NCBI RefSeq assembly: GCF_050749815.1
Contig: NZ_CP192735.1
Location: 992,001-1,056,000 of the forward strand
DNA: 64,000 nucleotides
Reading direction: 5' to 3'
DNA from: Dyella_A sp050749815
GTDB lineage: Bacteria > Pseudomonadota > Gammaproteobacteria > Xanthomonadales > Rhodanobacteraceae
Shown here: one piece after another, positions 20,158 through 29,217 of the stretch
Numbering within the stretch: position 1 is the stretch's first letter
How the letters are laid out: each line of letters starts with the position of its first letter
Notes under the pieces: generated by a model
Told to the model about the DNA's origin: nothing
Seen by the model: only the letters and a program-made list of their open reading frames with translations
Database searches by the model: none
Translations under genes and position numbers: made by a program

Positions 20158-21051
20158 ATGCTTCGTGGCATGAAGGGAACCATCCAGGCGCTCGCGCTGC
20201 TGCTGCCCGCCGTCTTGCTGGCCGCCTGCGGCACCACCCGTTCGGTCGTGGTGCAGCGATCCAGCCAGTCGCGCTCGTCGACCTACGAGCCATCCAGTCG
20301 GGCGCAGGTGAGCCACGCCTCCAGCTACCGGGTGAGCAAGGGCGACACGCTCTATTCGATCGCGTTCCGGCATGGCGTGGATTTCCGCGATGTCGCCCGT
20401 TGGAACGGCATCGCTGCGCCTTACACGATCTGGCCAGGGCAGCAGCTGGTGCTGCGCGCTCCCACCTCTTCCCGTGTGCCTGCCCCAACCGTGGCCCGGG
20501 CTGCTCCGCCACCCCGCGCTCCCGCCGCTGCGGTGAAAGCGCCGGTGCGGCCGCCGGTTGCGCCAGCGTCGAGTCGTTCGGTGGCCGATGCGGTGCCGGT
20601 GGCCGGCGTGCCGGCCAGCGTTCCCGCGCCGCCGCCGCCGGCTCCGCCCACCCCGGCGCCCGGCGGGACGCGTTCGGCCGGCGGCGTCAACTGGCGCTGG
20701 CCCGCCGATGGCCGCTTGATCAAGGGGTTTCAGAGCGGCGATGCGATCCCCGGAATCGAGATCGCCGGCGCGGCCGGAAGCCCGGTCCGCGCCGCCGGCG
20801 ACGGCGTGGTGGTCTATAGCGGCAACGGGCTGGTGGGCTACGGCGAACTGATCATCGTCAAGCACAATGACGACTTCCTCTCCGCCTACGGACACAACCG
20901 CAAGCGGCTGGTGAAGGAAGGTCAGCGCGTGTCGGCGGGACAGCAGATCGCGGAGATGGGCGCCACCGGGGCCTCGCGCGACGAGCTGCAGTTCCAGATC
21001 CGTCGCAACGGCAATCCGGTGAACCCGCTCGACTACCTACCTTCGCGCTGA
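20158..21051 (+). CDS. nlpD: NlpD-like LysM/LytM lipoprotein (murein amidase activator)
   Basis: A 297-residue outer-membrane lipoprotein. It has a signal peptide with lipobox LLAAC (Cys24), a LysM peptidoglycan-binding domain (about residues 57-103, YRVSKGDTLYSIAFRHG), a long Pro/Ala linker (105-175), and a C-terminal LytM/M23 domain (about 180-297). The catalytic M23 zinc residues are not kept: the HxxxD position reads GIEIAG and the HxH position reads LQFQI. It should therefore be a non-enzymatic activator of the cell-division amidase, as NlpD is for AmiC. The start at 20158 has a GAGG site; ATG 20170 is the alternative. Confidence 0.9.
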   Translation: MLRGMKGTIQALALLLPAVLLAACGTTRSVVVQRSSQSRSSTYEPSSRAQVSHASSYRVSKGDTLYSIAFRHGVDFRDVARWNGIAAPYTIWPGQQLVLRAPTSSRVPAPTVARAAPPPRAPAAAVKAPVRPPVAPASSRSVADAVPVAGVPASVPAPPPPAPPTPAPGGTRSAGGVNWRWPADGRLIKGFQSGDAIPGIEIAGAAGSPVRAAGDGVVVYSGNGLVGYGELIIVKHNDDFLSAYGHNRKRLVKEGQRVSAGQQIAEMGATGASRDELQFQIRRNGNPVNPLDYLPSR

Positions 21052-21054
21052 GGC

Positions 21055-21441
21055 TCAGCCAGCCCCGGCGCCGGGAAGAATGAAACCCACCACCACGCGA
21101 CGGCCTTCACCGGCCAGCAGGTCGTAGGTGCGTGCAGCTGCGGCGTTGTCCATCACCTCGATGCCTACGCCGCGGCGCAGGAAAGCGGCGAGAAAGTCGG
21201 CTGGCGGGAAGCGCTGCCGTTCGCCGGTGCCCAGCAGCACGAGCTCCGGCTGCAGATCGAAGAACGGCGCGGCCAGATTTGGCGTGAGGGCGGCGGCGTC
21301 CACGGCCGGCCACTGCTCGATCATGCGATCCGGCGCAAGCAGGAAGCTCGCCTCGATGTTGCGGTCGACCACGGTGACGTAGCCGGGGGCGGTGCGGCGC
21401 ACGAACAGAAACGCATCCGGGCGGTCGAGCGACAGGTCCAT
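21055..21441 (-). CDS. Mth938-like domain protein (DUF498)
   Basis: A 128-residue small protein of the Mth938/NDUFAF3 fold. Family features are the central GIEVMDNAAAARTYDLL helix and LLGTGERQRFPP. Eukaryotic members assist complex I assembly and the bacterial function is not known. It overlaps yhbY by one base at the stop-start junction (TGATG), so the two are co-translated on the minus strand. It lies tail-to-tail with the nlpD-like gene. Confidence 0.85.
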   Translation of the reverse strand: MDLSLDRPDAFLFVRRTAPGYVTVVDRNIEASFLLAPDRMIEQWPAVDAAALTPNLAAPFFDLQPELVLLGTGERQRFPPADFLAAFLRRGVGIEVMDNAAAARTYDLLAGEGRRVVVGFILPGAGAG

Positions 21442-21737
21442 CAGCGCGGCAGGGCCAGCTTCGGATCGTCAGTGTTGCGACGGAACAGCACCACGATGTG
21501 CCCGATCTCCTGCACGCTCTCGGCGCCCGTGCCGTCGGTCAGGAACTGGATTTGCGCCTGGCGCTCCTCCTTGTCGCCGCCAGACAGCTTCACCTTCACC
21601 AGCTCGTGATGGGTCAGCGCGAGGTCCAATTCCTTCACCACGGCGTCGGTGGCGCCCTTGGCCCCGAGCAGGATCACCGGGCTCAGGTCGTGGGCAAGAC
21701 TGCGCAGGTAGCGGCGCTGGGAAGGGGAGAGGGCCAT
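21441..21737 (-). CDS. yhbY: ribosome assembly RNA-binding protein YhbY (CRM domain)
   Basis: A 98-residue single CRM-domain protein associated with 50S precursor particles. The signature is LSPSQRRYLRSLAHDLSPVILLGAKGAT (split: residues 3-30), with the GxxG-type loop at LGAKGAT and HELVKVKLSG following. The start ATG at 21737 matches the family N-terminus. It is divergent from the 23S rRNA methyltransferase gene rlmE, a pairing also seen in E. coli (yhbY and rlmE/ftsJ). Confidence 0.95.
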   Translation of the reverse strand: MALSPSQRRYLRSLAHDLSPVILLGAKGATDAVVKELDLALTHHELVKVKLSGGDKEERQAQIQFLTDGTGAESVQEIGHIVVLFRRNTDDPKLALPR

Positions 21738-21818
21738 GCGGGGAAACGCTCGATTCGCGGAGGATTGACCGCAAAGGGTATCATGCAGGCCACTCCCCGT
21801 ATCTGTGACCTTGCCGCC

Positions 21819-22469
21819 ATGCCCCGCAGCAAAAGCAGTTCCCGCTGGCTGCGGGAACACTTCGACGACGTCTACGTAAAGAAGGCCCAGGCGGAGGGTG
21901 TCCGTTCCCGTGCGGTGTACAAGCTCGAGGAATTGATCGAGCGCGATCGCCTGCTCAAGCCGGGGATCACCGTGGTGGATCTGGGTGCGGCGCCGGGCGG
22001 CTGGTCGCAACTGGTGCGTCAGCGCCTGGGCGATACCGGCAAGGTGGTGGCGCTCGACATCCTGCCCATGCAGGGCATTGCGGGAGTGGATTTCCTGCAG
22101 GGCGACTTCCGTGAGGCAGACGTGTTGTCACAGCTCGAAGCCCGGCTGGACAACCAGAAGGTCGATCTTGTGCTGTCGGACATGGCCCCCAATATGAGTG
22201 GCGTGGCCCTTGCGGACCAGATCCGTTCGATGGATCTGGCTGAACTGGCGCTGGACTTCAGCCGGCAGTGGCTCAAGCCCGGTGGTTCGTTCCTGATCAA
22301 GTTGTTCCAGGGTACGGGCTTCGATGATTACCTTCGTAGCTTGCGTGCGGACTTTTCGCGCGTGACTATGCGTAAACCTAAGGCTTCCCGCGCGCGTTCG
22401 CGGGAGGTGTACGCGCTGGCCGTTGGTCTGAAGGCCGGCGGTGCGCAACCGGGCGGAAACCGCGTATGA
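21819..22469 (+). CDS. rlmE: 23S rRNA (uridine-2'-O-)-methyltransferase RlmE
   Basis: A 216-residue SAM-dependent methyltransferase that modifies U2552 in the ribosomal A-loop. SAM motif DLGAAPGGWSQ is near residue 52; the K-D-K-E tetrad is visible as Lys in VRSRAVYKLEE, Asp in LVLSDMAPNMSG, Lys in FLIKLFQG, and Glu in RSREVYALA. The start ATG 21819 (MPRSKSSSRW) is chosen from the family N-terminus. The stop overlaps the ftsH start by four bases; rlmE-ftsH is a conserved heat-shock operon. Confidence 0.97.
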   Translation: MPRSKSSSRWLREHFDDVYVKKAQAEGVRSRAVYKLEELIERDRLLKPGITVVDLGAAPGGWSQLVRQRLGDTGKVVALDILPMQGIAGVDFLQGDFREADVLSQLEARLDNQKVDLVLSDMAPNMSGVALADQIRSMDLAELALDFSRQWLKPGGSFLIKLFQGTGFDDYLRSLRADFSRVTMRKPKASRARSREVYALAVGLKAGGAQPGGNRV

Positions 22470-24397
22470 ACGAGATGGCTAAAAACCTCCTGCTCTGGCT
22501 GATCATCGCGGTGGTACTCATCGCCGTGTTCCAGAGCTTCAATCCCCATGGCGGCGCATCGTCCGATCTGCCCTACAGCGCATTCGTGCAGAACGTGGAC
22601 AACGGCAACGTGTCCAACGCCAATATCAGCGCGGAAACCCCGGCCACGATCAGTGGCAAGCTCAAGGACGGCACCAGCTTCCGTACGGTGGCGCCCGTGC
22701 TGGGCTTCTCCACCAACACCGTGATCAAGCAGATGCAGGACAAGGGGGTTGAGGTCCGCCAGGACTCGGCACCCGGCTTCTCGCTGGTCAGCCTGCTGGT
22801 GAGCTGGCTGCCGGTGATCCTGATTGCAGGCGTGTTCATCTGGTTCATGCGCCAGATGCAGTCCGGCGGCGGTGGCCGCGGCGCGATGAGCTTTGGCCGA
22901 TCGCGCGCCAAGCTGCAGGGCGAGGACCAGGTCAAGGTGAACTTCAGCGACGTCGCCGGTTGCGACGAGGCCAAGGAAGAGGTTGGCGAGCTGGTCGAGT
23001 TCCTGCGTGACCCGGGCAAATTCCAGAAGTTGGGCGGCAAGATTCCGCGCGGCGTACTGATGGTGGGCCCGCCCGGTACGGGCAAGACCCTCCTCGCCAA
23101 GGCCATTGCGGGCGAGGCCAAGGTGCCGTTCTTCTCGATCTCCGGCTCAGATTTCGTGGAGATGTTCGTCGGCGTGGGCGCCAGCCGCGTGCGTGACATG
23201 TTCGAGCAGGCCAAGAAGCATGCGCCTTGCATCATCTTCATCGACGAGATCGATGCGGTCGGCCGTCATCGCGGCGCCGGGTTGGGTGGCGGTCACGATG
23301 AGCGTGAGCAGACCCTCAATCAGCTGCTGGTGGAGATGGACGGCTTCGAGGGCACCGAAGGCATCATCGTCATCGCGGCCACCAATCGCCCGGACGTGCT
23401 CGATCCTGCGCTGTTGCGTCCGGGCCGCTTCGATCGCCAAGTCGTCGTCGGTTTGCCCGATGTGAAGGGGCGTGAGCAGATCCTGCAGGTGCACCTGCGC
23501 AAGGTGCCGATGGCCAGCGACGTCAACGCGATGTTGATCGCGCGCGGTACGCCCGGGTTCTCCGGCGCCGACCTGGCCAACCTGGTCAATGAGGCGGCGC
23601 TGTTCGCCGCGCGCGAGAACGCGCGCGAAGTGCGCATGAATCATCTGGACAAGGCGCGCGACAAGATTCTGATGGGCGCCGAGCGCCGCTCGATGGCGAT
23701 GAGTGAGGACGAGAAGAAGCTCACCGCCTACCACGAGGCCGGACACGCGATTGTGGGGCGCCTTGTCCCTGAGCATGACCCTGTCTACAAGGTCACCATC
23801 ATTCCTCGCGGCCGTGCCCTCGGCGTGACGATGTATCTGCCCGAGAACGACAAGTACAGCATCAATCGCGTGGCGATCCAGTCGCAGCTTTGCTCGCTGT
23901 ACGGTGGTCGCGTGGCGGAGGAGCTGATCTTCGGCGCCGACAAGGTCACCACCGGTGCATCCAACGACATCGAGCGAGCTACCAAGATGGCCCGCAACAT
24001 GGCCACCAAGTGGGGGCTTTCGGACGAACTGGGTCCCATCACCTATGGCGAGGACGAGGACGAGGTGTTCCTGGGGCGCTCGGTAACCCAGCACAAGAGC
24101 ATCTCGAACGAGACCGCCAGCAAGATCGACGCAGTGGTGCGCGGGATCCTCGATCGCGCGTATGCGCGCAGCAAGCAGTTGCTGACCGACAACATCGACA
24201 AGCTGCACGTGATGGCCGAGGCCCTGCTCCAGTACGAGACCATCGACGCGCACCAGATCGACGAGATCATGGCTGGGCGCGTGCCAGGCCCGCCGGCGGA
24301 CTGGTCGAAGAGTGGCCCGGGTGGCCCGGTTCCGCCGCTGCCGCCGCGCGGCGATACGGGTTCGAGCAAGGTGGGCAATCCCGCCGTTCAGAGCTGA
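22466..24397 (+). CDS. ftsH: ATP-dependent zinc metalloprotease FtsH
   Basis: A 643-residue inner-membrane AAA+ protease that degrades misfolded membrane proteins and short-lived regulators such as LpxC and sigma-32. Two transmembrane helices (about residues 6-22 and 105-125) flank a periplasmic domain. The AAA module has Walker A GPPGTGKT (near 197), Walker B IIFIDEID and the second region of homology. The zinc site HEAGH lies near 425 and the third ligand region follows. The tail is Gly/Pro-rich. In many gammaproteobacteria folP-glmM follow; here a terminator and a tRNA cluster do. Confidence 0.98.
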   Translation: MNEMAKNLLLWLIIAVVLIAVFQSFNPHGGASSDLPYSAFVQNVDNGNVSNANISAETPATISGKLKDGTSFRTVAPVLGFSTNTVIKQMQDKGVEVRQDSAPGFSLVSLLVSWLPVILIAGVFIWFMRQMQSGGGGRGAMSFGRSRAKLQGEDQVKVNFSDVAGCDEAKEEVGELVEFLRDPGKFQKLGGKIPRGVLMVGPPGTGKTLLAKAIAGEAKVPFFSISGSDFVEMFVGVGASRVRDMFEQAKKHAPCIIFIDEIDAVGRHRGAGLGGGHDEREQTLNQLLVEMDGFEGTEGIIVIAATNRPDVLDPALLRPGRFDRQVVVGLPDVKGREQILQVHLRKVPMASDVNAMLIARGTPGFSGADLANLVNEAALFAARENAREVRMNHLDKARDKILMGAERRSMAMSEDEKKLTAYHEAGHAIVGRLVPEHDPVYKVTIIPRGRALGVTMYLPENDKYSINRVAIQSQLCSLYGGRVAEELIFGADKVTTGASNDIERATKMARNMATKWGLSDELGPITYGEDEDEVFLGRSVTQHKSISNETASKIDAVVRGILDRAYARSKQLLTDNIDKLHVMAEALLQYETIDAHQIDEIMAGRVPGPPADWSKSGPGGPVPPLPPRGDTGSSKVGNPAVQS

Positions 24398-24430
24398 TCG
24401 ATCGGCAGCGAACCGTCGAGGGCCTCCACA

Positions 24431-24460
24431 AACGCCGCGGGTTCCGCGGCGTTCTCGTTT
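24431..24460 (+). terminator. intrinsic terminator after ftsH
   Basis: The perfect 10-bp stem AACGCCGCGG / CCGCGGCGTT (24431-24440, 24444-24453) has a three-base loop and is followed by CTCGTTT. It lies 34 bp after the ftsH stop. Confidence 0.7.
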
Positions 24461-24550
24461 GGATGGCCAAACGGCGATGCGATGCCCGACTCCACGCTCG
24501 TGTACGGGGAGGGCAGGCGCAACCGCGCAACAAAAAAATCAAAAAAGGTG

Positions 24551-24579
24551 TTGACGCCTGGCGGCTGTATCTGAATAAT
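24551..24579 (+). promoter_or_regulatory. stable-RNA promoter of the Arg-Pro-Arg-His-Lys tRNA cluster
   Basis: TTGACG (24551-24556) and AATAAT (24574-24579) are separated by exactly 17 bp. The A-rich tract at 24531-24546 immediately upstream looks like an UP element. The first tRNA begins about 68 bp downstream of the -10, leaving a leader to be trimmed. Confidence 0.75.
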
Positions 24580-24646
24580 TCCGCTTCTTGCTTCGGCGCT
24601 CTTCACTTCGGTGGGTGAGCAAGCCAAGGCAGAATGTTTGAAGTGT

Positions 24647-24723
24647 GCGCCCGTAGCTCAGCTGGATAGAGTACCTGGCTACGAACCAGGCGGTCGGGAG
24701 TTCGAATCTCTCCGGGCGCGCCA
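24647..24723 (+). tRNA. tRNA-Arg(ACG)
   Basis: A 77-base cloverleaf with acceptor GCGCCCG/CGGGCGC, anticodon ACG in the loop between CTGGCT and AACCAGG, the GTTCGAATC T-loop region, and an encoded CCA end. It is the first of five tRNAs read from one promoter. The A34 is normally deaminated to inosine to read CGU, CGC and CGA. Confidence 0.97.
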
Positions 24724-24893
24724 TCTTCATCCAGGAATCGTTCGTTCGCGGATGCTTCCGAACCGCGGGGCGGTGGATTGCCCAGCGGGCCGAACGGTAA
24801 GTTGGTTCGGTGTGCTCGTATACGGATTGACTGAGCGGCACGTCACCCGTACATTTGAAAGCTTCGCGCAGCGAATGTGATCGATGTTTTTGG

Positions 24894-24970
24894 CGGGGTA
24901 TAGCTCAGTCTGGTAGAGCGTTGCGTTTGGGACGCAAAAGTCGGGGGTTCGAATCCCTCTGCCCCGACCA
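24894..24970 (+). tRNA. tRNA-Pro(TGG)
   Basis: A 77-base cloverleaf with acceptor CGGGGTA/TGCCCCG, anticodon TGG between GCGTT and GACGC, and an encoded CCA. The C1-G72 first pair is typical of bacterial tRNA-Pro. A 170-bp spacer separates it from the preceding tRNA-Arg, longer than the others in the cluster; I see no second strong promoter in that spacer. Confidence 0.97.
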
Positions 24971-24995
24971 CGCTAGGCCCTTCCGTGCGGTGACT

Positions 24996-25072
24996 GCGCC
25001 TGTAGCTCAACCGGATAGAGCATCGGCCTTCTAAGCCGACGGTTGCAGGTTCGAGTCCTGTCGGGCGCGCCA
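24996..25072 (+). tRNA. tRNA-Arg(TCT)
   Basis: A 77-base cloverleaf with acceptor GCGCCTG/CGGGCGC (one G-T pair), anticodon TCT in loop CTTCTAA, and an encoded CCA. It decodes AGA/AGG. It is 25 bp after tRNA-Pro. Confidence 0.97.
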
Positions 25073-25086
25073 ACAAAGTGTTTTAT

Positions 25087-25164
25087 GGTGGGCGTAGCTC
25101 AGCTGGTTAGAGTCCCGGATTGTGATTCCGGATGTCGTGGGTTCGAATCCCATCGCTCACCCCA
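25087..25164 (+). tRNA. tRNA-His(GTG)
   Basis: A cloverleaf with anticodon GTG in loop TTGTGAT and acceptor GTGGGCG/CGCTCAC. An extra encoded G at 25087 faces the discriminator C, which is the G-1 identity element of tRNA-His, and CCA is encoded. It is 14 bp after tRNA-Arg(TCT). Confidence 0.96.
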
Positions 25165-25178
25165 AATTTAAAGTTTCA

Positions 25179-25254
<76 letters not shown>

Positions 25255-25265
25255 CTGAAACCAGG

Positions 25266-25298
25266 ACGCCGGTCGACATCGACCGGCGTTTTGCTTTT
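25266..25298 (+). terminator. intrinsic terminator of the five-tRNA cluster
   Basis: The perfect 10-bp stem ACGCCGGTCG / CGACCGGCGT (25266-25275, 25280-25289) has a four-base loop and is followed by TTTGCTTTT. Confidence 0.9.
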
Positions 25299-25340
25299 CT
25301 GGGGTCCCGTCGGCGGGGGCGCCGATGCTCGGTGAGGCGC

Positions 25341-25370
25341 TTGTGCTTCAGGCTGGCGCGACCCTAGAAT
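25341..25370 (+). promoter_or_regulatory. possible promoter for tRNA-Leu and tig
   Basis: TTGTGC (25341-25346) and TAGAAT (25365-25370) with an 18-bp spacer lie upstream of tRNA-Leu. A message from here would run through the tRNA into the trigger factor gene. The distance to the tRNA (about 134 bp) is long, so another start site nearer the tRNA is possible. Confidence 0.45.
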
Positions 25371-25503
25371 ACCGGGCTTTCGTGTAAGGTAATCATCGAC
25401 TTAGGGCCGCTCTGCAGAGTGCGCGAACGATCTGCCCGAAGGCTGTCGCCAGGGGGCAAATTGCTCGTGAAATCTGCCGCTTACGGTGCTTCGACGATGC
25501 GGA

Positions 25504-25588
25504 GCGAAAGTGGCGGAACTGGTAGACGCACCAGATTTAGGTTCTGGCGGGTAACACCGTGCGGGTTCGAGTCCCGCCTTTCGCACCA
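25504..25588 (+). tRNA. tRNA-Leu(TAG)
   Basis: An 85-base class II tRNA with a long variable arm, acceptor GCGAAAG/CTTTCGC, anticodon TAG between CCAGATT and GTTCTGG, and an encoded CCA. It lies 89 bp upstream of the trigger factor start, an adjacency shared by several gammaproteobacteria. Confidence 0.97.
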
Positions 25589-25677
25589 ATCCCTTGCTGT
25601 TTTCACGTTGCCGGTGGCGAACATGCCGCCGCGGTGCCCTCGCCGGGCCCGTTATCGAAGGTCATTCAGGAGTCGTC

Positions 25678-26970
25678 ATGCAGGTTTCGGTTGAGAACGT
25701 CGGCAAGCTCGAGCGCAAGCTCACGGTGAAGTTTCCTGCTGAGCGCTACGAGTCGCAGGTCAGCGCGCGCATTGCGGAAATGGGCCGCACGGTTCGCCTC
25801 AAGGGCTTCCGTCCCGGCAAGGTGCCGACCACCGTCATCCAGCAGCGTTTTGGCGCGCAGGTGCGTGGCGAGGTGCTTTCGGATCTGATCGGCAGCACCC
25901 TGCGCGAGGCTTTCGACAAGGAAAATCTGCGTCCGGTGGCGAACCCGGCCATCGACACCACCGGCAAGCCGGAGAACGGCGAAATCGCGTACACGGCCAC
26001 CTTCGAGGTGATGCCGGAGTTCCCGACGATCGACGTCTCCACGCTGGCCATCCAGCGCCCGGTGGCCGAGGTATCCGACGCGGATATCGAGAAGATGATC
26101 GAGACGCTGCGCCAGCAGCGCCGCACCTTCGATGCCGTGGATCGCGCGTCGAAGGCAGGCGATTTCGTGATGTTCGAGTACGCCGCCCAGGCGGATGATT
26201 ACCGCTTCCCGGCCGACGGCCTGGAGCGCGCCGGCAGCGTGCTGGGTTCGGGCACCCTGTTCAAGGCACTGGACGAGGCGCTCACCGGTCGCAAGGCCGA
26301 TGAGTCGTTCGAGGCCGACATCGATTTCCCGGCCGATTTCCGCAACGAGCAGTTGGCGGGCAAGACCGCCAAAGTCAGCTTCAGCATCGTCAAGGTGCAG
26401 GAGCCGCAGTTGCCGGAGGTGGACGCGGAGTTCGCCAAGCTGTTCGGCATTGCCGACGGCGATCTGGAGACGTTCCGCAAGGAAGTCCGCGCCAACCTGG
26501 AGCGCGAGCTGAAGGCCACGTTGATGGCGCGGCTGAAGTCCGAAGTGGCCGAAAAGCTCGCCGAGACCTATGCCACCGTCGACGTGCCGAACCTGATGGT
26601 GCAGTCGGAGGCCCGCGCCCTGGCGGCCGGCAGCGTGCCGAAGGGTCAGCAGCCCCCACCGCAGCTGATCGAGGCGGCGGCGCCGATGGCGCGCAAGCGG
26701 GTGCTGGCCGGCCTGCTGATGGGCGAGATCGCGCGCAAGCAGTCGCTGGTGATCGACCGCAAGCGGGTTGCCGAGCAGCTCGCTGCGATCGCCTCGACCT
26801 ACGAAGAGCCCGAGCAGGTCATTGAACTGTACAACTCCGATCCCCAATTGATGTCGGGACTGCAGAACCGCGTGATGGAAGACCAGGTGGCCGAGTGGGT
26901 GGCTGAACACGCCAATACCACTGCCCAGAACCTGAGCTTCGACGAGGTGATGCGTCCGGCGGGTGCCTGA
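25678..26970 (+). CDS. tig: trigger factor (ribosome-associated chaperone)
   Basis: A 430-residue chaperone and peptidyl-prolyl isomerase that binds ribosomal protein uL23 at the exit tunnel. The ribosome-binding domain (1-115) has the signature GFRPGKVP near residue 45. The FKBP-type PPIase domain lies at about 150-245 (GDFVMFEYAAQ), followed by the helical SurA-like C-terminal chaperone arms. The start ATG 25678 has a CAGGAG site. It overlaps nothing and is followed by clpP, the conserved tig-clpP-clpX-lon order. Confidence 0.97.
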   Translation: MQVSVENVGKLERKLTVKFPAERYESQVSARIAEMGRTVRLKGFRPGKVPTTVIQQRFGAQVRGEVLSDLIGSTLREAFDKENLRPVANPAIDTTGKPENGEIAYTATFEVMPEFPTIDVSTLAIQRPVAEVSDADIEKMIETLRQQRRTFDAVDRASKAGDFVMFEYAAQADDYRFPADGLERAGSVLGSGTLFKALDEALTGRKADESFEADIDFPADFRNEQLAGKTAKVSFSIVKVQEPQLPEVDAEFAKLFGIADGDLETFRKEVRANLERELKATLMARLKSEVAEKLAETYATVDVPNLMVQSEARALAAGSVPKGQQPPPQLIEAAAPMARKRVLAGLLMGEIARKQSLVIDRKRVAEQLAAIASTYEEPEQVIELYNSDPQLMSGLQNRVMEDQVAEWVAEHANTTAQNLSFDEVMRPAGA

Positions 26971-27022
26971 GCCGCGTATCCTCGGGTTGTTCCATCAGGC
27001 CAATTACCGGAGTGCCGCACAG

Positions 27023-27652
<630 letters not shown>

Positions 27653-27679
27653 TCAGGCCACACAAGAGCTGTTTTTCCC

Positions 27680-27716
27680 GGGCTCTGCGTCTGGATTCAG
27701 GCGCGGAGCCCTGTGT
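27680..27716 (+). terminator. weak terminator or attenuator between clpP and clpX
   Basis: The ten-base stem GGGCTCTGCG / CGCGGAGCCC (27680-27689, 27702-27711; one G-T pair) with a 12-base loop is followed by TGTGTTATT rather than a clean T-run. It may partly end clpP messages before clpX. Confidence 0.4.
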
Positions 27717-27758
27717 TATTCTCGGGTCGAAAACCGAGTTACTGGCAGGATCACAAGC

Positions 27759-29051
<1,293 letters not shown>

Positions 29052-29085
29052 CTGCACTGAACGTGCTGATGCAAGCTGATGCAAG

Positions 29086-29113
29086 AGCCCGGCCATGGCC
29101 GGGCTTTTTTCTT
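29086..29113 (+). terminator. intrinsic terminator after clpX
   Basis: The perfect stem AGCCCGGCC / GGCCGGGCT (29086-29094, 29097-29105) is followed by TTTTTC TTTT. Two tandem copies of GCTGATGCAA (29065-29084) sit just before it. Confidence 0.9.
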
Positions 29114-29217
29114 TTCCAATGCCTGTCACGGACTTGCGCGGAAGTCCCACTGCCTCCACTTGACGGGATAAGGTCCCCGGCGCAGTGTCGGTGACAGGCC
29201 AGACTCGAGAGATTTCC

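Noticed and set aside
29159..29178. Possible heat-shock (sigma-32) promoter before lon
   Set aside because: CTTGAC and CCCC are only ten bases apart, too close for the usual sigma-32 spacing, so I do not call it.
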